Assembly (NCBI RefSeq): GCF_900100695.1 | Contig: NZ_FNCF01000004.1 | Span: 310,001-374,000, forward strand | Direction: 5' to 3' | Length of the DNA stretch: 64,000 nucleotides | From: Klenkia brasiliensis | GTDB taxonomy: Bacteria; Actinomycetota; Actinomycetes; Mycobacteriales; Geodermatophilaceae | Part shown: positions 26,976 to 35,919 of the stretch, one piece after another | How positions within the stretch are numbered: the stretch's first letter is position 1 | How the letters are laid out: each line of letters opens with the position of its first letter | Program-made: the position numbers and the translations under genes | Notes under the pieces: model-generated | Seen by the model: only the letters and a program-made list of their open reading frames with translations | Told to the model about the DNA's origin: nothing | Database searches by the model: none

Positions 26976-27920
26976 TCAGCTGGTCGGGGTGAGCCCGCGG
27001 GCGGCGATGGCCTGCTGGTAGAGCCGGCCGGCGCGGTAGGAGCTGCGGACCAGCGGGCCGCCGAGCACCCCGGCGAACCCGATCTCCTCGGCCTGGGCCG
27101 AGAAGTCGACGAACTCCTGCGGCTTGACCCACCGGACGACGGGGTGGTGGCGGGGGCTGGGGCGCAGGTACTGGGTGATGGTGAGCAGGTCGCAGCCGGC
27201 CTCGTGCAGGGCCTGCATCGTCTCGGTGACCTCGTGCGGCTCCTCGCCCATGCCCAGGATCAGGTTGGACTTGGTGACCAGGCCGGCCTCGCGGGCGGCG
27301 GTGATGACGGCCAGCGACCGCTCGAACCGGAACCCGGGGCGGATCCGCTTGAAGATGCGCGGCACGGTCTCGACGTTGTGCGCGAGCACCTCGGGCCGGG
27401 AGGAGAAGACCTCGGCGAGCTGGTCGGGGTCGGCGTTGAAGTCGGGGATGAGCAGCTCGACGCCGCAACCCTCGATCTGGGCGTGGATCTGCCGGACGGT
27501 CTCGGCGTAGAGCCAGGCGCCGCCGTCGGGGAGGTCGTCGCGGGCCACGCCGGTGACGGTGGCGTACTTCAGCTGCATCGTGGCGACGCTCTCGGCGACC
27601 CGGCGGGGCTCGTCGCGGTCGAACTCAGCGGGCTTGCCGGTGTCGATCTGGCAGAAGTCGCAGCGCCGGGTGCACTGGTCGCCACCGATGAGGAAGGTGG
27701 CCTCGCGGTCCTCCCAGCACTCGTAGATGTTGGGGCAGCCGGCCTCCTCGCACACGGTGTGCAGGCCCTCGCGCTTCACCAGCGACTTGAGCTCGGTGTA
27801 CTCCGGGCCGGTGCGCAGCCGGGTCTTGATCCAGTCGGGCTTGCGCTCGATCGGGGTCTGGGAGTTCCGCACCTCCAGGCGCAGCAGCTTGCGCCCGGCA
27901 GGCTCGATCGTCGCGCTCAT
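26976..27920 (-). CDS. lipA: Lipoyl synthase
   Basis: A radical-SAM enzyme of 314 aa that inserts two sulfurs into octanoyl groups on lipoyl domains. The auxiliary cluster Cys are at 57, 62 and 68 ([13 protein letters not shown]) and the radical-SAM Cys at 83, 87 and 90 (CTRRCDFCQ). GMGEE and the C-terminal RSSYRAG serine motif are present. An in-frame GTG at 27929 would add three residues, but TACCGT lies 7 nt before the ATG at 27920, which fits a leaderless start. It works with lipB (34 kb) to modify the sucB E2 protein. Confidence 0.96.
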   Translation of the reverse strand: MSATIEPAGRKLLRLEVRNSQTPIERKPDWIKTRLRTGPEYTELKSLVKREGLHTVCEEAGCPNIYECWEDREATFLIGGDQCTRRCDFCQIDTGKPAEFDRDEPRRVAESVATMQLKYATVTGVARDDLPDGGAWLYAETVRQIHAQIEGCGVELLIPDFNADPDQLAEVFSSRPEVLAHNVETVPRIFKRIRPGFRFERSLAVITAAREAGLVTKSNLILGMGEEPHEVTETMQALHEAGCDLLTITQYLRPSPRHHPVVRWVKPQEFVDFSAQAEEIGFAGVLGGPLVRSSYRAGRLYQQAIAARGLTPTS

Positions 27921-27927
27921 GATCCCC

Positions 27928-27933
27928 ACGGTA
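27928..27933 (-). promoter_or_regulatory. -10 element TACCGT of lipA
   Basis: TACCGT on the minus strand, 7 nt upstream of ATG 27920. If used, it excludes the GTG at 27929 as start codon, because that codon overlaps the promoter element. Confidence 0.5.
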
Positions 27934-27938
27934 CGCGC

Positions 27939-27977
27939 CGAGGGGGCGCCCCGGCGGTCGGCCGGGACGCCCCCTCG
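27939..27977 (-). terminator. Hairpin after the coiled-coil protein gene
   Basis: Two 17-nt arms with one mismatch and a 5-nt loop (GGTCG on the plus strand) lie 21 nt after the stop at 27998 and just before the lipA promoter. It insulates lipA from the upstream gene. Confidence 0.65.
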
Positions 27978-27997
27978 GGTCGTCGTGCGGGTGCTGC

Positions 27998-29344
27998 TCA
28001 GCCTTCGCGGCCCAGCGGCGGCTTGTTCAGCGTCTCCTCGGTCGGGACCGGGTTGACCTGGGGCGCGGCGTCGGGGGAGGTGGACTGGGCATCGTGGTGC
28101 TTGCCGTCGCGCCAGCCGAGGTCGGTGCTCTCGGGGGTGGCGTCGCCGGGGGCGTCCTCGGCGGTGGAGACGGCCTGGCCGCCCTCGGTCGGCTCGACCG
28201 ACTCGTCGGCGGGGGTGCTGGGGCTGCTGGGCACGGGGTCCTCACGGTAGGCGGGCACCGGTCCGTCGCCGGTGGGGGCGGGGGTCCACGGGTCGTCGGC
28301 CGCGGTCGCGCGGCGGACGGCGGCGAAGGCCACCCCGCCGACGCCGAGGGCGACCAGCAGCCACGGCCAGCGGCGGGGCTTCTTCTCGATGCCGACGCGC
28401 TGGGCGAGCTCGTGGGTGGTGACGAGGGTCTGCTTGCGGGCGTCCTTGGTCGTCTTGGCCGCCGTCTTGGCCAGCTTCTTCCGGCGCTTCTCCGCCTTCT
28501 TGGACAGCTTGTCGGCCTTCTTGGTCACCGCCTTGCGGTTGGACTCGGCGGCGGCGCGCAGCTCGGCGACCCGGGCGGCGGCGACGTCGCGGGCGGCCTC
28601 GGCGGCGGCCACGGCGTCGGAGCGGCCGGCCTTGACCTGCTTCTTGGCGGCCTTGGCCCGCGCGGCGGCGTCCTTCTGCAGCTGCTCGGCGCGCTCGGCG
28701 GCCTCCTTGCGGGCCTTGCGGGTGCGCTCGCCGCCCTGCTCGGCGGCGGTGGCCACGGTTCCGCCGACGGCGGCTGCGGCGGTGCCGAGCTCGCCGCGCG
28801 CGGACTCCAGGGTGGCGACGACGGACTCGCGGGCCTGGGTCAGCGCCGGCACCACGGTGCTCTGCACGCGCGGGACGACGTCCTTCTCCAGCGTCTTCTG
28901 CGCGTTCTTGACCGCGGCCTCCACCTTGGGGGCGGCGGCGTCGCGGGCGTCGGCGAGCTTCGGCCCGGCGGCGGCGACCGCGGTGGCCACGCCGGCGGCG
29001 GCTGCCTCGCGGGCGGCCTCCAGGCGCGGGACGACGTCCTTCTCGTACACCTTCTGGGCGTTCTTCAGCTGGGGGGCCAGCGACTTCTGGGCGTTCTTGA
29101 GCTGCGGCTCGATCGCGTCGCGGGCGGCCTCCAGCTTCGGGGCGACAGCGGCGACGGCGGCCTCCACGCGGGGGGCGACGTCCTTCTCGAGGGTCTTCTG
29201 GGCGGACTTCGCCGCGGCCTCGTAACGCGGACCGAGGTGCTCGGCGGTGGCCCGGCCGGCCTCGCTGACCGCCGTGCCGATGTGTGCGAGGCCCTCCTGC
29301 AGCTCGTCGCCGATGACCTGGGCATGGCTCTTCTTGCGGAACAC
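27998..29344 (-). CDS. Ala/Lys-rich amphipathic repeat protein with a membrane anchor
   Basis: A 448-aa protein. Residues about 1-320 are a long Ala/Lys/Glu helical region with repeated blocks of the type [40 protein letters not shown] and [15 protein letters not shown], resembling apolipoprotein or LEA-like amphipathic helices. A single membrane segment lies at about 326-344, followed by a Pro/Asp/Ser-rich tail of about 100 residues. The orientation is not clear. No catalytic motif is visible. A structural or membrane-curvature role is inference. Divergent from the 29461 gene; a strong hairpin follows. Confidence 0.75.
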   Translation of the reverse strand: MFRKKSHAQVIGDELQEGLAHIGTAVSEAGRATAEHLGPRYEAAAKSAQKTLEKDVAPRVEAAVAAVAPKLEAARDAIEPQLKNAQKSLAPQLKNAQKVYEKDVVPRLEAAREAAAAGVATAVAAAGPKLADARDAAAPKVEAAVKNAQKTLEKDVVPRVQSTVVPALTQARESVVATLESARGELGTAAAAVGGTVATAAEQGGERTRKARKEAAERAEQLQKDAAARAKAAKKQVKAGRSDAVAAAEAARDVAAARVAELRAAAESNRKAVTKKADKLSKKAEKRRKKLAKTAAKTTKDARKQTLVTTHELAQRVGIEKKPRRWPWLLVALGVGGVAFAAVRRATAADDPWTPAPTGDGPVPAYREDPVPSSPSTPADESVEPTEGGQAVSTAEDAPGDATPESTDLGWRDGKHHDAQSTSPDAAPQVNPVPTEETLNKPPLGREG

Positions 29345-29460
29345 CTACGCACCTCCGGGTTGATCGTTGCGGCCATCCTGCCCGCATCGGTCCCGGGCCA
29401 CACCCCGAGACCGGTACCTGTGACCTGCGGCTCGACGGTGGGCCTGCCAGCCTGGGCCGC

Positions 29461-30390
29461 ATGCAGCTGCGCGTGTTCACCGAGCCCCAGCAGGGCGCCA
29501 CCTACGACGACCTGCTGGCCGTCGCCCGGCGGGCCGAGGAGACCGGCTTCGACGCCTTCTTCCGCTCCGACCACTACCTGGCCATGGGCGGGGACGGCCT
29601 GCCCGGCCCCACCGACGCCTGGCTGACCCTCGCCGGGCTGGCCCGGGAGACCAGCCGCATCCGGCTGGGCACGCTCATGACCGCGGGCACCTTCCGGCTG
29701 CCCGGGCCGCTGGCGATCGCGGTGGCCCAGGTCGACCAGATGAGCGGCGGCCGGGTGGAGCTCGGCCTGGGGTCGGGGTGGTTCGAGGCCGAGCACACCG
29801 CCTACGGCATCCCGTTCCCCCCGCTGGGGGAGCGCTTCGACCGCTACGCCGAGCAGCTGGAGGTCATCACCGGGCTGTGGTCGACGCCGGCGGGGGAGAC
29901 CTTCTCCTTCACCGGCGAGCACTACACGCTCACCGATTCCCCGGCGTTGCCCAAGCCGGTGCAGGACGGCGGCATCCCGGTGCTGGTCGGTGGCCGCGGC
30001 GCGAAGCGCACGCCGGCGCTGGCCGCCCGCCACGCCACCGAGTTCAACACGCCGTTCGCCTCGGCCGAGGACGCCGCGGGCCTGTTCGACCGGGTCCGGG
30101 CCGCCTGCGCCGACGTCGGCCGCGACCCGGCCACGATGACCTTCAGCTCCGCGCTGGTGCTGTGCGTCGGGGGCACCGACGCGGAGCTGGCCCGCCGGGC
30201 GGCGGCGATCGGGCGGGACGTCGAGGAGCTGGTGACCAACGGGGTGGCCGGGTCACCCGCGCAGGCGGTGGACACCCTGGGCCGGTTCGCCGAGGCGGGC
30301 GCGACCCGGGTGTACCTGCAGGTGCTCGACCTGGCCGACCTGGACCACCTGGACCTGGTCGCGTCCCAGGTGGCTCCGCAGCTGGGGTGA
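29461..30390 (+). CDS. LLM-class F420-dependent oxidoreductase
   Basis: The 309-aa TIM barrel belongs to the luciferase-like superfamily in its F420-using branch (start MQLRVFTEPQQGATYDDLL, then GFDAFFRSDHYL, RLGTLMTAGTFRLPGPLAIAV, GRVELGLGSGWFEAEHTAYG, and VLVGGRGAKRTPALAARHA near the cofactor phosphate site). It would use F420H2, which npdG (9323-10030) can supply. The substrate is unknown. CAGCCT lies 7 nt before the ATG, a weak leaderless promoter. It is followed by the leuS leader. Confidence 0.87.
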   Translation: MQLRVFTEPQQGATYDDLLAVARRAEETGFDAFFRSDHYLAMGGDGLPGPTDAWLTLAGLARETSRIRLGTLMTAGTFRLPGPLAIAVAQVDQMSGGRVELGLGSGWFEAEHTAYGIPFPPLGERFDRYAEQLEVITGLWSTPAGETFSFTGEHYTLTDSPALPKPVQDGGIPVLVGGRGAKRTPALAARHATEFNTPFASAEDAAGLFDRVRAACADVGRDPATMTFSSALVLCVGGTDAELARRAAAIGRDVEELVTNGVAGSPAQAVDTLGRFAEAGATRVYLQVLDLADLDHLDLVASQVAPQLG

Positions 30391-30470
30391 CCGACGGCGC
30401 CGGGCGGGCACGCGGGCCCGCCCGGCCGACGAGGTGCGTTCCCGGTACGGATCCGGCCGGGGGTGCGGGG

Positions 30471-30476
30471 TAACCT
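30471..30476 (+). promoter_or_regulatory. -10 element TAACCT of the leuS leader transcript
   Basis: TAACCT ends 6 nt before the GTG of the leader peptide at 30483, so transcription would start at the leader start codon. No good -35 hexamer is visible. Confidence 0.5.
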
Positions 30477-30482
30477 CGCCCC

Positions 30483-30518
30483 GTGACCGGTGGCCTGCTC
30501 CTTCCGAGGCCGTGCTGA
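30483..30518 (+). CDS. leuS leader peptide ([11 protein letters not shown])
   Basis: A GTG-initiated 11-codon ORF ending TGA at 30516-30518 contains three consecutive leucine codons CTG-CTC-CTT at 30495-30503; CTT is rare in this genome. It appears leaderless (TAACCT 6 nt upstream). The first arm of the downstream hairpin begins 6 nt after the last Leu codon and overlaps the stop codon. This is the classical layout of an attenuation leader peptide: slow decoding of Leu codons when charged tRNA-Leu is scarce would change folding of the following RNA and raise leuS expression. Confidence 0.72.
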   Translation: MTGGLLLPRPC

Positions 30519-30569
30519 CCAGCTCCCCGCACGTCAGCACGGCGACCCCTCCTGCGTGAGGGGTTTTTT
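30509..30569 (+). promoter_or_regulatory. Leucine attenuator of leuS (protector, antiterminator, terminator)
   Basis: Three competing helices are visible. Protector: 30509-30519 with 30533-30543, a perfect 11-bp stem. Terminator: 30545-30551 with 30558-30564, a perfect 7-bp stem, loop of 6, then six T (30564-30569). Antiterminator: CCCCGCACG (30525-30533) with CGTGAGGGG (30555-30563), 8 pairs and one mismatch, using the protector loop and the terminator 3' arm. A ribosome stalled on the Leu codons would block the protector and free the antiterminator. Coordinates are exact from sequence; the mechanism is inferred from the layout. Confidence 0.75.
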
Positions 30570-30609
30570 CATGCCCACCCACCGGCAGCGACACCCAGGA
30601 GCCACGACG

Positions 30610-33462
30610 ATGAGCGAGACCGTCCCCCCGCACCGGTACACCCCGGAGCTGGCCCAGCAGATCGAGCTGGCCTGGCAGGACCGGTGGGAGGCCGAGGGCA
30701 CCTTCGCCACGCCCAACCCCACCGGCACGCTCAGCGAGGGCTTCGACCGCGTCGCCGACCGGCCCAAGGCCTTCCTGATGGACATGTTCCCCTACCCCTC
30801 GGGGGCCGGGCTGCACGTCGGGCACCCGCTGGGCTACCTGGGCACCGACGTGACCAGCCGGTTCCTGCGCATGGACGGCCACAACGTGCTGCACCCGATG
30901 GGCTACGACGCCTTCGGCCTGCCCGCCGAGCAGTACGCCGTGCAGACCGGCCAGCACCCGCGGGTGACCACCGAGGCCAACATCGCCGCCATCTCCGCGC
31001 AGCTGCGCCGGCTGGGTGTCGACCACGACCGCCGCCGCACCTTCGCCACCATCGACCCGGGCTACTACCGGTGGACCCAGTGGATCTTCACCCAGATCTT
31101 CGGGGCCTGGTTCGACGACGTCGCCGGCAGGGCCCGCCCGGTCGAGGAGCTGGTGGCCGAGCTGGACGCCGGTACCCGGCAGCCCGCGCCCGGCACGCTG
31201 CCCGAGGGCCGCGACTGGGCGTCCCTGGACGCGGTCGAGCGGCGCCGCGTCGTGGACGCGCACCGGCTGGCCTACCTGAACCAGGCGCCGGTGAACTGGT
31301 GCCCCGGCCTGGGCACCGTGCTGAGCAACGAGGAGGTCACCGCCGACGGCCGCTCCGAGCGCGGCAACTTCCCCGTCTTCCGGCGTCCGCTGACCCAGTG
31401 GATGATGCGGATCACCGCCTACTCCGAGCGGCTGCTGGCCGACCTGGACCGGCTGGACTGGTCGGACTCGCTGAAGCAGATGCAGCGCAACTGGATCGGC
31501 CGCTCGACCGGCGCGCGGATCCGGTTCGGTGACATCGAGGTGTTCACCACCCGGCCCGACACCCTGTTCGGCGCCACCTACCTGGTGCTGGCCCCCGAGC
31601 ACCCCCTGGTCTCCTCGCTGACGGCCGCCGCGTGGCCCGACGGCACCGACCCGCGGTGGACCGGCGGGGCAGCCACCCCGGCGGAGGCGGTCGCGGCCTA
31701 CCAGCTGCAGGCCTCCCGCCGCAGCGAGCTGGACCGTCAGGCCGAGGGCCGGGAGAAGACCGGTGTGTGGACCGGGGCGCACGCCACCAACCCCCTGACC
31801 GGCCGCGAGCTGCCCGTGTTCGTCGCCGACTACGTGCTGACCGGCTACGGCACCGGCGCGATCATGGCCGTGCCGGGTGAGGACACCCGCGACTTCGAGT
31901 TCGCCGACGTGTTCGGCCTGCCCGTCGTGCGCACCGTGCAGCCGCCGGAGGGCTTCGAGGGCGGCGCGTACACCGGTGCCGGCCCGATGATCAACAGCTC
32001 CAACGAGCACGTGCAGCTGGACGGGCTGGACAAGGCCGCGGCGATCGCGACCGTCACCGAGTGGCTGGTCGCCCACGGGCACGGCGAGTCGACCACCACC
32101 TACAAGCTGCGCGACTGGCTGTTCAGCCGGCAGCGCTACTGGGGCGAGCCGTTCCCGGTCGTCTACGCCGTCGACGGCCCGGACGCCGACCTGCCGGTCG
32201 CCGTCCCCGCCGACCAGCTGCCGGTGCTGCTGCCCGACGTCGACGACTACTCGCCGAAGACCTTCGCCGACGACGACGCGACGTCCTCCCCGGAGCCGCC
32301 GCTGTCGCGGGCCACCGAGTGGACGACGGTCGAGCTGGACCTGGGCGACGGGCCGCGCCGCTACCGCCGGGAGACCAACACGATGCCCAACTGGGCCGGG
32401 TCGTGCTGGTACTACCTGCGCTACCTGGACCCGGGCAACGACGAGCGGTTCGTCGACCCGGAGCTGGAGGCCTACTGGATGGGCCCGCGCGCGGAGGGCG
32501 ACGTCGGCGGCGTCGACCTGTACGTGGGCGGCGTGGAGCACGCGGTGCTGCACCTGCTGTACGCCCGCTTCTGGCACAAGGTGCTGTTCGACCTGGGCCA
32601 CGTCTCCTCCGAGGAGCCCTTCCGCCGGCTGGTCAACCAGGGCTACATCTCCGCCTACGCCTACACCGACGCGCGGGGCTTCTACGTGCCCGCCGCCGAG
32701 GTGGTGGAGAAGGACGGCGCGTTCTTCTTCGAGGGGCAGCCGGTCAACCGCGAGTACGGCAAGATCGGCAAGAGCCTGAAGAACATGGTGACCCCCGACG
32801 AGATGATCGGGGCCTACGGCGCGGACACCTTCCGGGTGTACGAGATGTCCACCGGGCCGCTGGAGCAGTCCCGGCCGTGGGAGACCAAGGCGGTCGTGGG
32901 GTCGCAGCGGCTGCTGCAGCGGATCTGGCGCGTGGTGGTCGACGAGGAGACCGGTGAGGTGCGCGCCGCCGACACCGAGCCCTCCGCCGACACGCTGAAG
33001 GTGCTGCACCGGGCGGTCGACGGCGTGCGCGACGGCATGACCACGCTGCGGTTCAACATCGCCATCGCGCGCACCACCGAGCTGACCAACCACCTGACCC
33101 AGGTGTACGGGCAGTCCGGGCCGGTGCCGCGGCAGGTGGCCGAGTGGCTGACCCTGCTGGTCGCGCCGCTGGCCCCGCACCTGGCCGAGGAGCTGTGGTC
33201 GCGGCTGGGGCACGAGGGTTCCGTGGCGTGGGCGCCGTTCCCGGTGGCCGACCCGGCCCACCTGGTCGACGACACCGTGCAGATCGCGGTGCAGGTCAAC
33301 GGCAAGGTGCGGGCCCAGCTGGACGTGCCGGCCGACGCCGACGCCGCCGCGCTGGAGGCCGCCGCGCTGGCCGACGCCCGGATCGCCGAGCTGCTGACCG
33401 GGAAGACCGTGCGCAAGGTGGTCGCGGTGCCCGGCCGCCTGGTCAACGTCGTCGCGACCTGA
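30610..33462 (+). CDS. leuS: Leucyl-tRNA synthetase
   Basis: A 950-aa class I synthetase that charges tRNA-Leu. The HIGH motif is HVGH at residues 69-72 ([17 protein letters not shown]) and the KMSKS motif is KIGKS at 718-722; the CP1 editing domain ([20 protein letters not shown]) and a C-terminal tRNA-binding domain ([16 protein letters not shown]) are intact. The frame is open to 30490, but that part contains the attenuator; ATG 30610 has CAGGAG about 8 nt upstream. Expression is probably controlled by the leader at 30483-30569. Confidence 0.96.
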   Translation: MSETVPPHRYTPELAQQIELAWQDRWEAEGTFATPNPTGTLSEGFDRVADRPKAFLMDMFPYPSGAGLHVGHPLGYLGTDVTSRFLRMDGHNVLHPMGYDAFGLPAEQYAVQTGQHPRVTTEANIAAISAQLRRLGVDHDRRRTFATIDPGYYRWTQWIFTQIFGAWFDDVAGRARPVEELVAELDAGTRQPAPGTLPEGRDWASLDAVERRRVVDAHRLAYLNQAPVNWCPGLGTVLSNEEVTADGRSERGNFPVFRRPLTQWMMRITAYSERLLADLDRLDWSDSLKQMQRNWIGRSTGARIRFGDIEVFTTRPDTLFGATYLVLAPEHPLVSSLTAAAWPDGTDPRWTGGAATPAEAVAAYQLQASRRSELDRQAEGREKTGVWTGAHATNPLTGRELPVFVADYVLTGYGTGAIMAVPGEDTRDFEFADVFGLPVVRTVQPPEGFEGGAYTGAGPMINSSNEHVQLDGLDKAAAIATVTEWLVAHGHGESTTTYKLRDWLFSRQRYWGEPFPVVYAVDGPDADLPVAVPADQLPVLLPDVDDYSPKTFADDDATSSPEPPLSRATEWTTVELDLGDGPRRYRRETNTMPNWAGSCWYYLRYLDPGNDERFVDPELEAYWMGPRAEGDVGGVDLYVGGVEHAVLHLLYARFWHKVLFDLGHVSSEEPFRRLVNQGYISAYAYTDARGFYVPAAEVVEKDGAFFFEGQPVNREYGKIGKSLKNMVTPDEMIGAYGADTFRVYEMSTGPLEQSRPWETKAVVGSQRLLQRIWRVVVDEETGEVRAADTEPSADTLKVLHRAVDGVRDGMTTLRFNIAIARTTELTNHLTQVYGQSGPVPRQVAEWLTLLVAPLAPHLAEELWSRLGHEGSVAWAPFPVADPAHLVDDTVQIAVQVNGKVRAQLDVPADADAAALEAAALADARIAELLTGKTVRKVVAVPGRLVNVVAT

Positions 33463-33471
33463 CCGGTGCGC

Positions 33472-33500
33472 GGCGTGGACCAGCTCAGCTGGTCCACGCC
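33472..33500. terminator. Bidirectional hairpin between leuS and the PPOX gene
   Basis: A perfect 13-bp inverted repeat with a 3-nt loop (TCA, 33485-33487) lies 9 nt after leuS and 10 nt after the convergent gene. It can terminate both transcripts. Confidence 0.75.
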
Positions 33501-33510
33501 GCGGCGGGTC

Positions 33511-33888
33511 TCAGGCGGGGGAGATGCGGATGACCGCGCGGCGCTCGCGGCGACGCAGGATGCCGACCAGCCGGCCGGCGCCGTAGGTGATGCGCCACTG
33601 CCAGCCGTAGCGGCGGGCCAGCGCCCGCAGCGCGGTGGGCCACTCCTCGGGCGGCAGCAGCCGGGCCTGTGCCTCGACGGCGTCCCCCTGCAGGGTGCCG
33701 CGCACGTCGCACGGGGCGACGGTCACCCGGCTGGTGTGCCGCAGCCGCTTGACCTTGCCGGAGTCGGCGCGGGTCCAGACCACCAGGTCCTCGCCGTCGG
33801 GGGCCGCCCAGACCGGCGTGGGGACGGCGACGCCGGACCTGCGGAAGGTGGTCAGGCTGACGTAGCGGCTGCCGGGGAGGGCGCTCAC
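33511..33888 (-). CDS. PPOX-class F420-dependent oxidoreductase
   Basis: The 125-aa protein has the split-barrel fold pattern of F420/FMN-binding PPOX proteins ([64 protein letters not shown]). The SGKVKRLR segment is the cofactor-binding basic turn. It may use F420 as cofactor, consistent with npdG and the 29461 enzyme. GTG 33888 overlaps the lipB stop by 3 bases (GTGA), so the two are co-translated. The frame is open far upstream, but that overlaps lipB. Confidence 0.85.
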   Translation of the reverse strand: MSALPGSRYVSLTTFRRSGVAVPTPVWAAPDGEDLVVWTRADSGKVKRLRHTSRVTVAPCDVRGTLQGDAVEAQARLLPPEEWPTALRALARRYGWQWRITYGAGRLVGILRRRERRAVIRISPA

Positions 33889-34544
33889 CGGGCCGGTACG
33901 GCGGTGAGCACCGCCCGCATCTCCTCCTCGACGGCGTCGACCACCTCGGTGACCGGGACGTCGCGGCCCAGCTCGGCCGACAGCGAGGTCACCCCGGCGT
34001 CGGTGATGCCGCACGGGATGATGCCGCCGAACCCGGCGGTGAGGTCGGGGTCGCAGTTGAGCGCGAAGCCGTGCATGGTGACGCCGCGGGACACCCGGAC
34101 GCCGATCGCGGCGATCTTGCGGTCGGGCTGCGGGCCCACCCCGGGCTGGTACCCGGCGCGCACCCAGGCCCCGCTGCGGCCCTCGACCTGCTCGGCCGCG
34201 ACCCCGAACCGGGCGCAGACGGCGATGAGCGCGACCTCCATGCGGCGGACGTGGGCGACCACGTCGACCGGGTCGGGCAGCCGCACGATCGGGTACCCGA
34301 CCAGCTGCCCCGGGCCGTGCCAGGTGATCTTGCCGCCGCGGTCGACGTCGACGACGGGCGTGCCGTCCTGCGGGCGCTCGTGCGGCTCGGTGCGCTTGCC
34401 CGCGGTGTAGACCGGCGGGTGCTCCAGCAGCAGCATCGTGTCGGGAGCGGTGCCGGCGACGACCTCGGCGTGGACCGCCCGCTGGCGGTCCCACGCCTCC
34501 TGGTACTCGACGAGACCGGCCCGGACCACCTGCAGTTCGCTCAC
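33885..34544 (-). CDS. lipB: Octanoyl-[acyl-carrier-protein]:protein N-octanoyltransferase
   Basis: The 219-aa enzyme moves an octanoyl group from acyl-carrier protein to lipoyl-domain lysines, the step before lipA. The catalytic pair is Lys143 ([17 protein letters not shown]) and Cys178 ([13 protein letters not shown]); [17 protein letters not shown] is intact. GTG start with TAGGCT 6 nt upstream (34551-34556), leaderless geometry. Coupled to the PPOX gene downstream. Confidence 0.95.
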   Translation of the reverse strand: MSELQVVRAGLVEYQEAWDRQRAVHAEVVAGTAPDTMLLLEHPPVYTAGKRTEPHERPQDGTPVVDVDRGGKITWHGPGQLVGYPIVRLPDPVDVVAHVRRMEVALIAVCARFGVAAEQVEGRSGAWVRAGYQPGVGPQPDRKIAAIGVRVSRGVTMHGFALNCDPDLTAGFGGIIPCGITDAGVTSLSAELGRDVPVTEVVDAVEEEMRAVLTAVPAR

Positions 34545-34550
34545 CGCCCC

Positions 34551-34556
34551 AGCCTA
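34551..34556 (-). promoter_or_regulatory. -10 element TAGGCT of lipB
   Basis: TAGGCT on the minus strand, 6 nt before the lipB GTG at 34544; no Shine-Dalgarno between them. It overlaps the 3' end of nearly adjacent FAD-enzyme coding sequence. Confidence 0.45.
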
Positions 34557-35798
34557 TGCCTGCACCGGGACGGGGCGGAGGCGTCGCAGCACGGCCCGGG
34601 CGGTGCGCGCGCCGCTGGCCATGGCGCCCTGGATGGACGGGGTGTCGCGGTGGTCGCCGCACACGAACAGCCCGTCGCCGAGGTCGACCGGCCGGCGGTG
34701 CCGCAGCGGGGGTACGGCGGCCGGTTGGGCGCCGGTCACGGTGACGCTGGTCAGGTGCTCCAGGTCGGTCGTGACCACCCCCTGGGTGCGGGCGACCTCC
34801 TCGCGCACGTCGGCCTCGCGCGTGGGGGCCAACGTCGAGCTGGCCACCAGCGCCCGGCCGTCGGGGCTGTAGGCGGGCTGGGCGTCGCTGACCACCACCG
34901 AGTTGACCAGCTGCCCACCGGGCTCGCCGAGGACCACGAGCGGGACCCCGCGGGGGGAGGCGGCGAGCACGTGCAGGTGGGTGGTGACCCGACGCGGCGC
35001 GGACGCCTCGACCGACGGCAGGAGCCGTGACGCGGTGCCGGGGTCGGTGGCCACCACCACGGCGTCGGCGCGGGTGGTGCCGGCCGCCGTGCGCACCTCG
35101 CTGCCGGTCACCCCGGTGACCTCCGTGCCCCAGTGCCGGGCAGCGGCCGGCAGCCGGTCGGCCAGCTGCTCGCCCACGGCCTGCATGCCGCGCGCGGGCA
35201 ACCCGATCCGGCCGCGCACGAAGCTGCGCCACACCAGGTCCAGGTAGCGGCTGGAGGTGTCCAGCCCGGACTCCAGCAGCACCCCCGACAGGAACGGCCG
35301 GAAGAAGCGCTCCATCGCCGCGTCCCCGACCCGCGCGGCCCGCAGCGCCTGCTCGGCGGTGCGCTCCGGTGCGGCCAGCAGCCGCTCGACCGGCGCGTAG
35401 CCGGCGCGCGCCGAGAACAGCCCGATGGCGGCCTCGTGCAGCAGCCCGCCCAGCGGCGCGCGCACCGTGTCGACGACGGCGCCGGGGTGCCGGCGGGGGT
35501 CCACCACCCGGTGCTCCCGGCCCTCGTGCCGCACCACGGCACCGGTCCAGAACCAGCCGAGGTCCAGCGCCGCCAGGTCGAGGTCGGCGGCGGCGCGGGG
35601 GTAGCCGGTGTTGAGCACCTGGAAGCCGCGGTCGACGGTGAACCCGTCGACGACCTCCGTGCTGAGCCGACCGCCGGGGTGGTGGGCGGCGTCGACGACG
35701 TGCACGTCGGCACCCGCGGCGGCGAGCCGGACGGCTGCGGACAGCCCGGCCAGCCCCGCCCCGACGACGACGACCTCGGCACGCGGTGGGAGTGGCAT
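34554..35798 (-). CDS. FAD-dependent amine oxidase/desaturase-like oxidoreductase
   Basis: A 414-aa flavoprotein of the amine oxidase/phytoene desaturase superfamily. The dinucleotide-binding motif VVVVGAGLAGLSAAVRLAAAG is at about 9-29 and GGRLSTEVVDGFTVDRGFQVL at about 42-62; the C-terminal FAD motif FVCGDHRDTPSIQGAMASG is at about 380-398. The substrate is unknown; related actinobacterial proteins are annotated as NAD(P)/FAD-dependent oxidoreductases. ATG 35798 with TAGGTT 7 nt upstream. It ends 9 nt before the lipB start. Confidence 0.85.
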   Translation of the reverse strand: MPLPPRAEVVVVGAGLAGLSAAVRLAAAGADVHVVDAAHHPGGRLSTEVVDGFTVDRGFQVLNTGYPRAAADLDLAALDLGWFWTGAVVRHEGREHRVVDPRRHPGAVVDTVRAPLGGLLHEAAIGLFSARAGYAPVERLLAAPERTAEQALRAARVGDAAMERFFRPFLSGVLLESGLDTSSRYLDLVWRSFVRGRIGLPARGMQAVGEQLADRLPAAARHWGTEVTGVTGSEVRTAAGTTRADAVVVATDPGTASRLLPSVEASAPRRVTTHLHVLAASPRGVPLVVLGEPGGQLVNSVVVSDAQPAYSPDGRALVASSTLAPTREADVREEVARTQGVVTTDLEHLTSVTVTGAQPAAVPPLRHRRPVDLGDGLFVCGDHRDTPSIQGAMASGARTARAVLRRLRPVPVQA

Positions 35799-35805
35799 GC
35801 CGCTG

Positions 35806-35811
35806 AACCTA
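35806..35811 (-). promoter_or_regulatory. -10 element TAGGTT of the FAD oxidoreductase gene
   Basis: TAGGTT on the minus strand, 7 nt before ATG 35798; leaderless geometry. The opposing kinase promoter lies about 100 bp away. Confidence 0.5.
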
Positions 35812-35906
35812 GGCGGGTGCACCGACGGCGACCTCCCGGACGGCCGGTCGGCTGTGGACGACCGCCGCACCTGTGGACAACCCCGGTCGGCGTCGCCGCG
35901 GCGCCC

Positions 35907-35912
35907 TACCGT
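35907..35912 (+). promoter_or_regulatory. -10 element TACCGT of the kinase gene
   Basis: TACCGT is 7 nt before the GTG at 35920, favouring that codon over the in-frame GTG at 35911. Confidence 0.45.
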
Positions 35913-35919
35913 GCCGACC

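Noticed and set aside
30391-30609. T-box riboswitch for leuS
   Set aside because: No T-box sequence (TGGNACCGCG-like) or stem I features are visible; the Leu codon run and alternative hairpins fit ribosome-mediated attenuation better.
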